Shown here: positions 53,575 to 63,900 of the stretch, piece by piece
Numbering within the stretch: the first letter of the stretch is position 1
How the letters are laid out: each line of letters begins with the position of its first letter
Source: Akkermansia sp.
Lineage (GTDB): Bacteria; Verrucomicrobiota; Verrucomicrobiia; Verrucomicrobiales; Akkermansiaceae
Direction: 5' to 3'
Assembly: GCA_017549485.1 (NCBI GenBank)
Contig: JAFYUT010000027.1
Span: 44,784 to 108,783 of the forward strand
Length of the DNA stretch: 64,000 bases
Translations under genes and position numbers: made by a program
Notes under the pieces: generated by a model
What the model was told of the DNA's origin: nothing
Databases searched by the model: none
What the model saw: the letters and a program-made list of their open reading frames with translations, nothing else

Positions 53575-53604
53575 TTGCATAAGCCACCCCAAACGCGCTA
53601 TACT
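53575..53604 (+). promoter_or_regulatory. Promoter of the zinc-ribbon gene (near-leaderless)
   Basis: TTGCAT, an 18-nt spacer and TATACT. The -10 ends 7 nt before ATG 53612. Confidence 0.6.
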
Positions 53605-53611
53605 CTCTGAC

Positions 53612-53839
53612 ATGAAGCACGACCACAAAGAAATGGCCACCACCATAGCCAATGACCCCACCTCTTACAAGCTTTGCATGGTGTGCGGTGCCATTGTGGA
53701 CAAAACGGCAGACACCTGCCCCGACTGCTACGCATACCGATTTGACGAAAACTCCGAGGCTGTCTCCAACGCCGCCCTTGATTTGGCCGTAAAGCCCAAA
53801 ACGGCCGTTTCTCACTTGGACCTCACCCCGGAGGAGTGA
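53612..53839 (+). CDS. Small zinc-ribbon protein
   Basis: The 75-residue protein contains one treble-clef/zinc-ribbon unit with Cys22, Cys25, Cys36 and Cys39 (LCMVCGAIVDKTADTCPDCY). The N-terminus is His/Lys-rich, and a C-terminal tail of about 35 residues ends LDLTPEE. No family name can be given; a protein- or nucleic-acid-binding adaptor is plausible. It has its own promoter and lies between the nuclease and pflB. Confidence 0.72.
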   Translation: MKHDHKEMATTIANDPTSYKLCMVCGAIVDKTADTCPDCYAYRFDENSEAVSNAALDLAVKPKTAVSHLDLTPEE

Positions 53840-53897
53840 AATTTTCCAAGCTAGATTAGAATTATTCAAATTTTCCTTTTATTTCGTTAGTTCCGAC

Positions 53898-53926
53898 TTG
53901 ACAGAAGTAGCGAAATGGGGTATTGT
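53898..53926 (+). promoter_or_regulatory. Promoter of pflB
   Basis: Consensus TTGACA, a 17-nt spacer and TATTGT. A leader of about 100 nt precedes ATG 54034. I see no FNR-type palindrome. Confidence 0.6.
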
Positions 53927-54033
53927 CATAGGCAAGAGATAGCCTGTCACGGTGCTATACGGAGGCATGTCGCGCAGGCCCATCAGGAGAATCGGCACCA
54001 GTCGGTTCAAAACCCTGTAACACGATAATTTAT

Positions 54034-56295
54034 ATGAGCGATACTACATGTCAAGCAGCCTGCCAACACGCAGAGTGGCAGGGATTTAAGGGCGGCGTGT
54101 GGACCGAGTCCATCAACGTACGCGATTTCATCCAACAGAACTACAAGCCCTATGAGGGTGACGAGAGTTTCCTCGCCGGTGCTACAGAGCGCACAAACGC
54201 CCTGTGGGACAAGGTGAAGCTGCTCATGAAGCAGGAAATTGACGCCGGTGGCGTGCTCGACGCCGATGAAGAGGTAGTATCCTCCATCGTATCTCATGCC
54301 GCAGGCTATATCGACAAAGACCTTGAAACCATCGTAGGTTTGCAGACAGATGCTCCGCTGAAGCGCGCCCTCATGCCCTTCGGCGGTTTGCGTATGGCTC
54401 AGCAGGCATTGGAAAGCTACGGCTACAAGATGAGCGAGAAGACGCTCGATATGTTCAAGACCACCCGTAAGACCCACAACGAGGGTGTGTTTGATGCCTA
54501 CACCACCGGTATCCGTGCAGCACGCTCCGCCGGTATCGTTACCGGTTTGCCCGATGCTTATGGCCGTGGCCGTATCATAGGTGACTACCGCCGTGTGGCT
54601 CTGTACGGTACAGACCGCCTCATCGCCGAGCGCCGCAAGGACCTTATCGCCCGTGAAAACCTTGTGCTGACTGATGACGTCATCCGCCTGCGCGAGGAAA
54701 TGAACGAACAGATTCGCGCCTTGGCTGAGCTTGCCGAGATGGGCAAGACCTACGGTTGCGACCTCACCCGCCCCGCCGCCAACTCTCGTGAGGCTGTGCA
54801 GTGGACCTACCTGGGCTACCTTGCCGCTGTTAAGGAGCAGAACGGCGCCGCCATGTCCCTTGGCCGCACCAGCACCTTCTTCGACATCTACTTTGAGCGC
54901 GACCTTGCCGCCGGCACCATCACCGAGGCCGAGATCCAAGAGATTATGGACCACTTCGTGATGAAGCTGCGCATGGTACGCTTCATCCGTACCCCCGAGT
55001 ACAACAACCTGTTCTCCGGCGACCCCACTTGGGTAACTGAATCCATCGGTGGTATGGGCGAGGACGGCCGCACGCTCGTTACCCGCAGCTCTTTCCGCGT
55101 ACTGCAGACCCTGTACAATCTGGGGCCGGCTCCCGAGCCGAACCTGACCGTGCTGTGGAGCACCTCTCTGCCGGAGGGCTTCAAGAAGTTCTGCGCCAAG
55201 GTTTCCATCGAGACCTCTTCCGTACAGTACGAGAACGACGACCTGATGCGCCCGCACTGGGGTGATGACTACGGCATTGCCTGCTGCGTATCCGCCATGC
55301 GTATCGGTAAGCAGATGCAGTTCTTCGGCGCCCGCGCCAACCTTGCCAAGGCCCTGCTCTATGCCCTTAACGGTGGTATGGACGAAGTGAAGGGCAAACA
55401 GGTAACGCCCCCCGCCCCGCGCTACGAGGGTGAGTACTTGGAGTACGACAAGGTCATGGAGCTGTTCGACAACATGCAGGATTGGCTTGCCAAGACCTAC
55501 GTGGATGCCCTCAACGTCATTCACTACATGCACGACAAGTACAGCTACGAGCGCATCGAGATGGCTCTGCACGACCCCGAGATTCTGCGCACCATGGCCT
55601 GCGGTATCGCCGGTCTGTCCGTTGCGGCAGACTCCCTGTCCGCCATCAAGTATGCCAAGGTTAAGGCTATCCGCAACGAGGAGGGCCTCATCGTTGACTT
55701 TGAGACGGAGGGTGAGTTCCCCTGCTACGGCAACAATGATCCCCGTGTGGACGAAATTGCTTGCGACCTCGTGAGCAACTTCATGAACAAGATTCGCAAG
55801 CTGCACACCTACCGCGACTCCCTGCCCACGCAGTCTGTGCTCACCATTACCTCTAACGTGGTATACGGCAAGAAGACCGGTAACACCCCCGATGGCCGCC
55901 GCGCCGGTGAGCCTTTCGCACCGGGTGCCAACCCCATGCACGGCCGCGACAAGAACGGTGCTGTGGCTTCCATGCTCTCTGTGGCTAAGTTGTCCTACGA
56001 TGACTCTCTGGACGGCATCTCCTACACCTTCTCCATCGTGCCCGGCGCACTGGGTAAGGACGAGGACGAGCGCCGCGTCAAGCTGGCCTCCCTGTTGGAT
56101 GCCTACTTTGCCGCCACCGGCCACCACATCAACGTCAACGTGCTGGAGCGCGAGACGCTGGAGGATGCCATGGTTCACCCCGAGAAGTACCCGCAGCTTA
56201 CCATCCGCGTATCCGGCTACGCCGTGAACTTCATCAAGCTCACGCCCGAGCAGCAGCGCGAGGTAATCTCCCGTACCTTCCACACCCGCGCCTGA
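54034..56295 (+). CDS. pflB: Formate C-acetyltransferase (pyruvate formate-lyase)
   Basis: The 753-residue glycyl-radical enzyme has the paired active-site Cys in [13 protein letters not shown] and the radical Gly in the C-terminal RVSGYAVNF (about Gly728). It cleaves pyruvate with CoA to acetyl-CoA and formate without oxygen. Codon use is strongly biased (GCC, GGT, CTG, AAG), like the other highly expressed genes here. Its activase (PflA) is not in the window. It is expressed from a strong promoter and ends at a 13-bp terminator that is duplicated downstream. Confidence 0.97.
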   Translation: MSDTTCQAACQHAEWQGFKGGVWTESINVRDFIQQNYKPYEGDESFLAGATERTNALWDKVKLLMKQEIDAGGVLDADEEVVSSIVSHAAGYIDKDLETIVGLQTDAPLKRALMPFGGLRMAQQALESYGYKMSEKTLDMFKTTRKTHNEGVFDAYTTGIRAARSAGIVTGLPDAYGRGRIIGDYRRVALYGTDRLIAERRKDLIARENLVLTDDVIRLREEMNEQIRALAELAEMGKTYGCDLTRPAANSREAVQWTYLGYLAAVKEQNGAAMSLGRTSTFFDIYFERDLAAGTITEAEIQEIMDHFVMKLRMVRFIRTPEYNNLFSGDPTWVTESIGGMGEDGRTLVTRSSFRVLQTLYNLGPAPEPNLTVLWSTSLPEGFKKFCAKVSIETSSVQYENDDLMRPHWGDDYGIACCVSAMRIGKQMQFFGARANLAKALLYALNGGMDEVKGKQVTPPAPRYEGEYLEYDKVMELFDNMQDWLAKTYVDALNVIHYMHDKYSYERIEMALHDPEILRTMACGIAGLSVAADSLSAIKYAKVKAIRNEEGLIVDFETEGEFPCYGNNDPRVDEIACDLVSNFMNKIRKLHTYRDSLPTQSVLTITSNVVYGKKTGNTPDGRRAGEPFAPGANPMHGRDKNGAVASMLSVAKLSYDDSLDGISYTFSIVPGALGKDEDERRVKLASLLDAYFAATGHHINVNVLERETLEDAMVHPEKYPQLTIRVSGYAVNFIKLTPEQQREVISRTFHTRA

Positions 56296-56319
56296 TAGGT
56301 CGTACGGCAAAACACTTTC

Positions 56320-56355
56320 ACACCCTGCAAGCCTCCCGCTTGCAGGGTGTTTTTT
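56320..56355 (+). terminator. Intrinsic terminator after pflB (copy 1)
   Basis: A perfect 13-bp stem, ACACCCTGCAAGC / GCTTGCAGGGTGT, with loop CTCCC and a T6 run. A 32-nt part (56323-56354) recurs as a direct repeat at 57713-57744 with one change. Confidence 0.93.
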
Positions 56356-56498
56356 CATATAGGTTATGTTTAAATAACAGCAACTCAACAAGAAGCACAT
56401 TACCGTGTTACTATGCAACTGCTAAAGCCGTTTGCCCCTTGATTATCAACCATCGCTCATGTTATCATATTTCTACTACCTTGTTCATCAGGAGGAAA

Positions 56499-56558
56499 AT
56501 GCTTCTTCAGCGAACTGAAGTATTCCTGAAAGTTCATTTTATGCAAAACGGGAATTAG
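56499..56558 (+). other. 19-codon frame with strong ribosome site, ending in palindrome 1
   Basis: AGGAGGAAA stands directly before ATG 56499, the best Shine-Dalgarno in this stretch. The frame encodes MLLQRTEVFLKVHFMQNGN, and its TAG stop is exactly the three-base loop of palindrome 1. The first residues look like the usual start of DUF4143 ATPases (Met-Leu, then Arg and Leu spacing). It may be the severed 5' end of the ATPase gene downstream, or a leader peptide. The 140 nt before it (56356-56490) show nothing I recognise; a small hairpin CTTCAG-CGAA-CTGAAG lies at 56505-56520. Confidence 0.45.
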
Positions 56559-56573
56559 ATTCCCGTTTTGCAT
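56541..56573. repeat. Long palindrome 1
   Basis: ATGCAAAACGGGAAT (56541-56555), loop TAG, ATTCCCGTTTTGCAT (56559-56573): perfect 15-bp arms, followed by a T7 run, so it could also act as a terminator. Confidence 0.92.
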
Positions 56574-56601
56574 GATTTTTTTGTTCTTTTATTATATTTT
56601 C

Positions 56602-56636
56602 TATGTAAAACGGGAATCGAATTCCCGTTTTGCATA
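56602..56636. repeat. Long palindrome 2
   Basis: TATGTAAAACGGGAAT, loop CGA, ATTCCCGTTTTGCATA. The 16-bp arms have one G-T pair, otherwise identical to palindrome 1, and start 62 nt downstream of it on equivalent bases. An AT-rich 28-nt spacer lies between them. Confidence 0.92.
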
Positions 56637-56661
56637 ATTTATCCTTGACAACACCTGACAA

Positions 56662-57690
56662 ATGGAAGAAATGGGCGCCCCTCTCTGTATAGACGAGGTA
56701 CAGTATGCTCCGGATTTGTTGCGGGCAATCAAGCTGAAAGTAGATGAAGCAGACACCCCCGGCATGTATTGGCTTACGGGGTCTCAGCGATTCCATATGA
56801 TGAAAGGGGCCAGTGAAAGCTTAGCGGGGAGAGTCGGCATCGTAGAGCTCAATACCCTCTCTCAGAGAGAAGCGGAGAGAGATTCAACAGCCCCGGATTT
56901 CTTTCCCTCCCTCGAACAACTGAGAGAGAAGGCCCCGGCCCGGTGTTCATGCGATATCAGTGAACTTTACACCCGTATATGGAGAGGCGGGTATCCCGCC
57001 TTACACCGCAACCTCAACCGCAATATCAACCACTACTTCGACGCCTACCTCCAAACCTATTTGGAGCGAGACGTTCAGGCGCTTACTCAGGTGGGGGATA
57101 AAAATGCGTTTCTCACACTCATGCAGTCTGCAGCGGCAAGAACCGGACAACAACTGGTATATGCCGATATAGCACAAGATGCCGGTATATCACCTAAAAC
57201 CGCAAAGAACTGGATATCCATACTGGAAACCAGCGGCATCATCAGCCTGTTACAACCATACCACACCAACACCATCAAACGGCTCAGCAAAACACCCAAG
57301 CTGTACTTTATGGACACCGGACTTTGCGCATGGTTATGCAACTGGCCAACACCCGCCACCCTTCAAAGCGGCGCTATGAGCGGAGCCATCCTCGAGACTT
57401 GGGTATTCGGCCAACTATACAGAGCCTTAGGCAACAGGGGGATGCGCTCTCGCCTTTGCTATTACCGCGACAGTAACGGCTCAGAAGTAGATTTCTTGCT
57501 GGAACACGAGGGCAAATTATACCCCATGGAGGTAAAGCGCAATAGCAACCCCTCCTTAGCAGACCTCAAAGCCGTAAACAGAATCCCCACCGGGACAGCC
57601 ATCATGCAACCCGGAATCGTCCTCTGCACAGCCAGAGAAATGCTGGGGCTGGGCAAAGGGAACTATGCTTTCCCTATCTCAGCCATGTAA
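56662..57690 (+). CDS. AAA_14/DUF4143 ATPase lacking its Walker A region (probable remnant)
   Basis: The 342-residue frame starts inside the expected ATPase domain. Walker B APLCIDEVQYAPDLLRAIKL and the sensor stretch YWLTGSQRFHMM are present, followed by ESLAGRVGIVELNTLSQRE, a winged-helix part (ISPKTAKNWISILETSGII) and the nuclease-like DUF4143 end (SEVDFLLEHEGKLYPMEVKR). The first 60-80 residues of full-length relatives, with the GxxxxGKT loop, are missing; two palindromes occupy that place. ATP binding should be lost. It is flanked by copies of the pflB terminator. Codon use is less biased than in pflB, consistent with acquired DNA. ATG 56662 may not be a real start. Confidence 0.75.
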   Translation: MEEMGAPLCIDEVQYAPDLLRAIKLKVDEADTPGMYWLTGSQRFHMMKGASESLAGRVGIVELNTLSQREAERDSTAPDFFPSLEQLREKAPARCSCDISELYTRIWRGGYPALHRNLNRNINHYFDAYLQTYLERDVQALTQVGDKNAFLTLMQSAAARTGQQLVYADIAQDAGISPKTAKNWISILETSGIISLLQPYHTNTIKRLSKTPKLYFMDTGLCAWLCNWPTPATLQSGAMSGAILETWVFGQLYRALGNRGMRSRLCYYRDSNGSEVDFLLEHEGKLYPMEVKRNSNPSLADLKAVNRIPTGTAIMQPGIVLCTAREMLGLGKGNYAFPISAM

Positions 57691-57712
57691 ACACCGGCAT
57701 CAAGCCAGCCTC

Positions 57713-57745
57713 CCCTGCAAGCCTCTCGCTTGCAGGGTGTTTTTC
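57713..57745 (+). terminator. Intrinsic terminator (copy 2 of the pflB terminator)
   Basis: CCCTGCAAGC, loop CTCTC, GCTTGCAGGG, then TG and T5. It is 31 of 32 nt identical to 56323-56354, in direct orientation. Confidence 0.9.
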
Positions 57746-57811
57746 TTTAATTAGCCCGGCGGCATCACCCCATACTCTATGACATTACGGGCTATTTCTT
57801 TTTCTGAAATC

Positions 57812-57840
57812 TTGCCAGAGGCGCAGTATTATGGTAGAGT
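57812..57840 (+). promoter_or_regulatory. Promoter of the addB-addA-like pair (near-leaderless)
   Basis: TTGCCA, a 17-nt spacer and TAGAGT. The -10 ends 10 nt before ATG 57851. Confidence 0.55.
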
Positions 57841-57850
57841 AGCAACATAC

Positions 57851-60800
57851 ATGAACATGCCCGAATTAAGACACTTTCTCGGCTGGGACAAACCGGCACC
57901 GGAGCTGCTTGCCCGCAAGCTGGAAGAGCTGAATGCCACTTACCCGAGTGCGTTTCGCCGTGCAACCGTAGTTGTGCCGACCGCAGAAAGCGGACGCAGA
58001 CTGCGCGAGTACATGGCAGAACGCGCAGGCAAGCCCATTCTCATGCCGAAAATCACCTTGGCTGGGCAACTCATTCCCTGCAACGCTGAAAATGTTGCCA
58101 CCGAGCAAGAAACGCTGGCTGCTTGGCTGCACGTATTAAGCCGAGCCATGGCAGATAAACCGCTCCCATGGCTGTTAGAGATAGCCACCCAAATGCAACG
58201 CGTTCGCAAGCAACTGGAACAAGAGGGTCGCGCCCCGGACTGGCAAGAAGACACAGCTCAGCAATTTGTACGAGATTTTTTACGGGAACCCGAAACACAG
58301 TGGGAAAATACCATTCGCTACGAAAAAGAGCGCTGGGAAGCCCTGCGCACCGCGTTTAGTGAAGTAGATGAACAGCTGAAACTGTGGAACAAACGCCCAA
58401 TGGAACTATGCCGCGCACAAGAGCTGCATACCCCCGGCCCGAGGGGGCTTATTATACTGGCATTCGTTCCGGAATTATCCCCGCTCAACAGGCTCTACCT
58501 GCAACGCTTAACAGAACGCGGTGCGGCTCAGGTAGAAATATGGGTCAATGCCCCTCCCTCAGAAGCAGGCCGTTTTGATGCATTCGGTCAACCGATTCCG
58601 GTCATTGAGAGCGGCTCTTTTGCTCACCAAGGATGGAGTGAATGCGCCATTGAAATCCCGCCGATGGGCCCCGGGCAATGCCTCCGTGCGGAGGATGTGA
58701 TACACCCCACCGGCAGTGTGCAGGAGTTCGGGCAAAAAGTTCGCGAATTAGCCGGGGGGCACCACGCCAATGAACTCATCTTAGCATCATGCGATGATAG
58801 CCTTTCCCCCATGCTGGTATCGGCCTTCAGACCGGACTGGCAAATCAACCTGCCGGAAGGGCGCTCTCTGCTGGCAACCGAGGCAGGCCAACTTCCCCGC
58901 CAACTCAAAAATGCCTGTGCCATCCTGCTCAATGAAGAGCAGACGGAGCGCAGCGGCATGGAAGATTTTCTGACTTTATTGCGCAACCGTACGCTTCAAT
59001 GTTGTTTCTCAGAGGTACGCGTTCCGGCATCCTTTAATCGCTACCTCACAGAACTGTGCAATCAATACTTACCCGGCAGCATACGGCATCTGCAACACAT
59101 CATGCAGCGCTCCCTTCAAGAGGAGGCAACCCAAAATGAGCCCAACGAATATAAAATACGCAGGATTCATGAGTATATACGCTACACCGAGACCATAGCT
59201 CAACTGATTGAAGACTGCACAAGCACAGAGACATTGCCACTGCGCTTACGAGAATTGGCAGCCGGACTGACACGCTACCTGAGCTCACCGGAAATGAAAC
59301 GGGCGGCCCGAGTATTGACTGACCTCATGAGAGATACGGCTGCCCTCGTCGCAAACCGATTAATCAATTGTCCGCCCCAAGCGGCCTTAATGCTGATGAC
59401 TCACATGCTGGATAAACAAGCCGGCGGCGTGCTGGAAGGCGCAGGGGAAAGAAACAAATCCATCAATTTAAAAGGATGGCGAGAGTTGTGTTACACGTGC
59501 GAGCCAAAAATCATCATCGCCGGCATGCATGATGGACATGTCCCGGAGAGAATGCCGGCAGATGCTTATTTGCCGAACGCCTACCGCACGTTCTTGAGCA
59601 TGACTAACGACACAACGCGATGCGCTCGCGACAGTTTCCTGCTCACCGCATTGTTACATAGTCGCCCGGCCGGTGCCATTCACTTTGTTTTATCAGCCTG
59701 CACGACCGATGGCACCCCCATTGCCCCCTCTTCACTCCTCCTGCGTTGCCATGATGCGGCAGAAACGGCAGAGCGTGTTCATTGGCTTTTCTCAGACCCA
59801 CAGGGAGTTCCCCAAAATCAGGCTTACGATTTATTGCCGTTCTTAACACCACCGCCCAATCCCCGAGAAACAGATGCCTTTGAAGATATCGGGCTCATTG
59901 CACCGGGCATCAATAATCCCTATGCTGATACGCATCGTACATTCTCGCCCTCAGCCATCAAGAGCTTCCTGAGTTGTCCCTTGCGTTTCTGGCTCAACAA
60001 ACTACTGGGCGTTGCCCCCGGAGATGCCCTGCAAGAGGATAAATCGGAACCGGATTTTGCAGAATACGGCACGCTTCTGCACGCCATTCTGCAAGATATC
60101 ACCACACGCTACGCAAGTGCACCTGCTGAGTCTGATGCCAATACCCTGACCGACGAGATTTCTCGCTATGCAGAGGAATGCACTTTGGCCCGAGTTGCTG
60201 AACAATACGGAGACGAAAGCAGTCCCCTGCCCATCCCCATCCGTATTTTGCAACGCAACCTGTGCAAAACAACCCGAGAATTTGCAAAATGGCATGCCAA
60301 CGATTTGCTGCAAGGGTGGGAGGTCATCATGATGGAAGAACAATTAGTCTTCAGCATGCCCTCCGGCAATGACTCTGCCCCGCTGCTCTTTGACATGAGA
60401 GTGGACAGAGTGGACCGCCACAGAACTACCGGCAAAATGCGTGTTATCGACTACAAAAGCAACGCTTCCGACCCTCGCAAAACACATTGGGAGAAACTGC
60501 CGGAAACAGCAACCGCACTCTACCAAGCCTTTATGCCGGAAGAATTCGCACTGACCGACAGCAAAGAAAACATCTACCGTTGGAGCAGTGTACAGCTGCC
60601 CCTTTATGCAGAAGCACTGCGCTCAACGCATCACTTATCGGAGATTCCCGAAACCGCATTCTACAATTTACCGAGAACCACACCGGGTATTGTCTCTTAC
60701 ACCCCCATGTGTGGCCCCGAACCCAAATCCCCCATGACGGAAGAACTGCATTGTCAAGCCATGCAATGTGTACAAATGGCAGCAAACCTCATGAGGAGCG

Positions 60801-60940
60801 GGCGCTGCTTATATTCGGCTGAATCCTTGGGGCGTGCTCTGCCCTATGACAATTTCGGGGCCTTAAGTATCTACAAAGACCCGGACCCACGCGTTATGTG
60901 CAGTCTGCCTCCGTTGAATTTCCCCATTTCAGACAACTGA
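57851..60940 (+). CDS. AddB-like PD-(D/E)XK exonuclease subunit
   Basis: The 1029-residue protein has an inactivated helicase-like body and a C-terminal RecB-type nuclease: FSPSAIKSFLSCPLRFWLNK opens the domain, EYGTLLHAILQDI follows, and the metal-binding core is FDMRVDRVDRHRTTGKMRVI followed by DYKSNA. This is the AddB/RecC-like partner of a double-strand-break end-processing complex. Early residues VVVPTAESGRRLREYMAE correspond to the helicase-like N-terminus. ATG 57851 is chosen (57857 possible) because a start at 57779 lies upstream of the promoter. The AddA-like helicase starts 21 nt after its stop. Confidence 0.82.
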   Translation: MNMPELRHFLGWDKPAPELLARKLEELNATYPSAFRRATVVVPTAESGRRLREYMAERAGKPILMPKITLAGQLIPCNAENVATEQETLAAWLHVLSRAMADKPLPWLLEIATQMQRVRKQLEQEGRAPDWQEDTAQQFVRDFLREPETQWENTIRYEKERWEALRTAFSEVDEQLKLWNKRPMELCRAQELHTPGPRGLIILAFVPELSPLNRLYLQRLTERGAAQVEIWVNAPPSEAGRFDAFGQPIPVIESGSFAHQGWSECAIEIPPMGPGQCLRAEDVIHPTGSVQEFGQKVRELAGGHHANELILASCDDSLSPMLVSAFRPDWQINLPEGRSLLATEAGQLPRQLKNACAILLNEEQTERSGMEDFLTLLRNRTLQCCFSEVRVPASFNRYLTELCNQYLPGSIRHLQHIMQRSLQEEATQNEPNEYKIRRIHEYIRYTETIAQLIEDCTSTETLPLRLRELAAGLTRYLSSPEMKRAARVLTDLMRDTAALVANRLINCPPQAALMLMTHMLDKQAGGVLEGAGERNKSINLKGWRELCYTCEPKIIIAGMHDGHVPERMPADAYLPNAYRTFLSMTNDTTRCARDSFLLTALLHSRPAGAIHFVLSACTTDGTPIAPSSLLLRCHDAAETAERVHWLFSDPQGVPQNQAYDLLPFLTPPPNPRETDAFEDIGLIAPGINNPYADTHRTFSPSAIKSFLSCPLRFWLNKLLGVAPGDALQEDKSEPDFAEYGTLLHAILQDITTRYASAPAESDANTLTDEISRYAEECTLARVAEQYGDESSPLPIPIRILQRNLCKTTREFAKWHANDLLQGWEVIMMEEQLVFSMPSGNDSAPLLFDMRVDRVDRHRTTGKMRVIDYKSNASDPRKTHWEKLPETATALYQAFMPEEFALTDSKENIYRWSSVQLPLYAEALRSTHHLSEIPETAFYNLPRTTPGIVSYTPMCGPEPKSPMTEELHCQAMQCVQMAANLMRSGRCLYSAESLGRALPYDNFGALSIYKDPDPRVMCSLPPLNFPISDN

Positions 60941-60961
60941 TACCTACAGAAGTATACACTC

Positions 60962-63900
60962 ATGGCCGCATCCTCCCAAAACATCACCGGCAACCTCATT
61001 GCCGCTTCTGCCGGTACCGGTAAAACCTACCAGCTGACCTCACGATTCGTGGCACTGTTAGCCTTAGGCGCGCGCCCGGAAAAAATGATTGCGCTTACCT
61101 TTACTAAAAAAGCCGCAGGCGAGTTCCGCAACCGAATTTTCCAAGCTCTTTCTGATGGAGCCTTGGGTAAGGCTGACTTTGAGATTCCCGAACGCAATGG
61201 CATGGCCGCCCGAGTTTGGGAAACATGGACGGGGTTACACATAAACCCCGATTTCTCGCTCACACCATCCTCTAATCCTGTAGCACTTTATCCGGCAGCT
61301 ATCCCGATGCTGAAACGAGCCGTAGAACAAAAGTGTTATCCGGAGCACATTACCCCGGTAGCATCAGAACCCACGTTGCCTCAATTAACAACTGCCTTTT
61401 TTGCAGAACTGTTAATGGGAGTGTTGAGCAAGTCCTCAGACTTGCAACTTTCTACGCTTGACAGTTTCTTTAACCGAGTTGTCTCGGCAGATATGCATCG
61501 GGCCGGGCTAAGCAGTGTTACCCCCATGAATGCCTTGCAGCAGCAACGCGCTACCCGCACCGCCTTGCTGGCCATGTTGGCAGAAAGTGAAAAATCCACG
61601 CACCATGAGTCTGCCCTCATTACGCTGCTGACTAGTATAGCAGAAGACAAAGGCGGTTCATTGCTGGAGCTTCTGGAAAAAAACGTCAATATGTACCTCA
61701 ATCTCTACAAGGAATTCCCACACAAAGAACCTTGGGGGAACGCAGGCGCATTCAACCTGCCCGACTGCGCGGATGCCGAGCTGGTATCGGATGCAGACAT
61801 TGTTGCCTATCAACAACAAATCGATGACTATGTAGGCACTATCAGCTGGAAGAAAAAACGCAACTTTGTCAAGCGTTCCCTCCCCTCCATTGCTGATAAA
61901 ATCAGAAAAGGCACCAAATTATCAGACTCATTCTGTGCTTGGTTGAACGCTGAGCCGGAGTATCTCGCCCCCGGCAACGAAGCAAAAACAGACACTCAGC
62001 TGCGACATCTCATCTGCGATTTGCAACAAAAATGCAAACGCCTTTTCCTGAGAACGGTACAAGAACGTTCTGTAGCCATGCAAGAGCTGTTGCAGCAATA
62101 CTATACGGCATACAGAAACAGCATTCTGAGCGAGGGGCTCTGCACGTTCGACGACATCAAGCAAGGCGCCCGCCGGCTTTTGGGCACACACACGGCAGGG
62201 GAAGAGTCAGGTATGGCTCTTACGCTTACCACGAAATTGGATCACTGGATGCTGGATGAGTTTCAAGACACCGACCCCGTACAGTGGGAAATTCTCAGCA
62301 ATCTGCTGAAAGAAAATGCGCAATACCCCAACAAATCCCTTTTTGTCGTAGGTGACAAAAAGCAAAGCATCTACAGTTTTCGCGGCGCCTCATCAGAGCT
62401 ATTTGAACAACTGCGCGGAGACAAGCCCAGCGCAGACGGTTACGACTGGCAAAAGCAGGCACTCACTAATTCCACACTGGTGGAAAGCCGACGCTCCGTC
62501 CCGGAAATCATGGACTTCACCAACATGGTGTTTGAATCTTTGGATGAAGTTGATACGGAATTTTCTCAACACCGCGCCCATCAAGCCAACAGTAACAAAA
62601 AAGGCTATGTAAGAGTCAAGGTATTACCCAAGAGCAACACGGAGCAAACGCTGCAAGAAACGTGTTGGGCCATCGGCGATATCTTGGAAGAACTTACAGA
62701 ACCTACCGAAAACGGGCCGCGAAAACTCAAAAACGGCATCAGTATAGCCATTTTAGTGCGAAAGGGTGACCCGGCCAGAGAAATTGTGGCTTGGCTGCGC
62801 CGATATAAACCGGAGATTCCCGTTCAATTGGTGGAGGACTCCCCGCTGACAGAGGCATCTCCGCTGGGAGAATTGCTGCTTTCATTCTTCATGTGGATGA
62901 GAGAACCGGCAGACCAATACCGATACAATGTACTGAGAGTTTCTCCGCTTCGCGCCCTCATGCACATTGCGGAACAAGATGGGCTCAATCATTCCCCCGG
63001 CGCAGCATGGGATGCCTGGCGACACCTGCTCAATGAACGCGGTTACGCCTATGTTATTCAGCAATTGGCAGCGTATCTGCCCGAGCATTGCCCCCAACGC
63101 ATGGTTCTTGAGTGGTTGGAAGAAGCGGTTCATTTCGATGCCACCGGAGGTTCTCTGGATGAATGGATACTTCACATGCGCACATGCTGTCGCAAAGAAA
63201 ACGGCTCTGCCCAATATGTGCAGGTCATGACCATGCACAAGAGTAAAGGTGCAGAATTCGATGCCGTGATTTTGCCGTTCTTAGGCACCAAAGCCGTAGA
63301 CCAGCCACGCGCAGAGGGGATTCCCTATTTCATTTCCGCCGCACAGGAGGGGATATTGGTACACCCAGGCACAACAGAAGAGCGGCAACTCTGGCCTGAA
63401 CTGGTGGATTGTGAACAGCAATGGAAACGCGCCCGCCGCGATGACAGCTACAACCTGATGTACGTAGCGCTCACCCGTGCCCGCTATGCAAACTATCTGC
63501 TGCTGCCGGAAAATGAAAAAGAGAAGACGGCCAATGAATCAGATTGGATTCAGGCCGCACTGGCTCAAAATGGTATAGAGGCAACCCCTGATTTCCCGGC
63601 GGAATTCGGCTACTCAGACTGGTTTCAACAAAAAACAGCAAAAGCCACTCCCCCACAGGCACGTCTGGAGACGGAGCCCTTGGGAAGCATGCAAAAAGAA
63701 AGAACCAGAATCTCCCCCTCCTCCCTCGCCAATGACGCGGAGTCCCAAAAAACGCATAACTCCAGGCCCGGCGGCAATTCCGACGGGGCCAGCTTCGGCA
63801 CATGCGTGCACGCTTGCTTCGAGCAGATTTCATGGCTTCAGGCCCCCCTGCCCGCCTGGCTCAAGAAGCCGGAAAGCAAAGCCCAACAGGTTGTAGCCGC

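Noticed and set aside
53927..54033. Riboswitch or FNR control in the pflB leader
   Set aside because: No conserved riboswitch core or TTGAT-N4-ATCAA box was found; the leader remains unexplained.
54007..56418. 803-residue open frame antisense to pflB
   Set aside because: It mirrors the codon bias of pflB, has no promoter or ribosome site and no recognisable domain; pflB is certain.
56541..56636. Twin palindromes as a CRISPR array
   Set aside because: Only two units, dyad-symmetric over their full length, with one AT-rich spacer and no cas genes.
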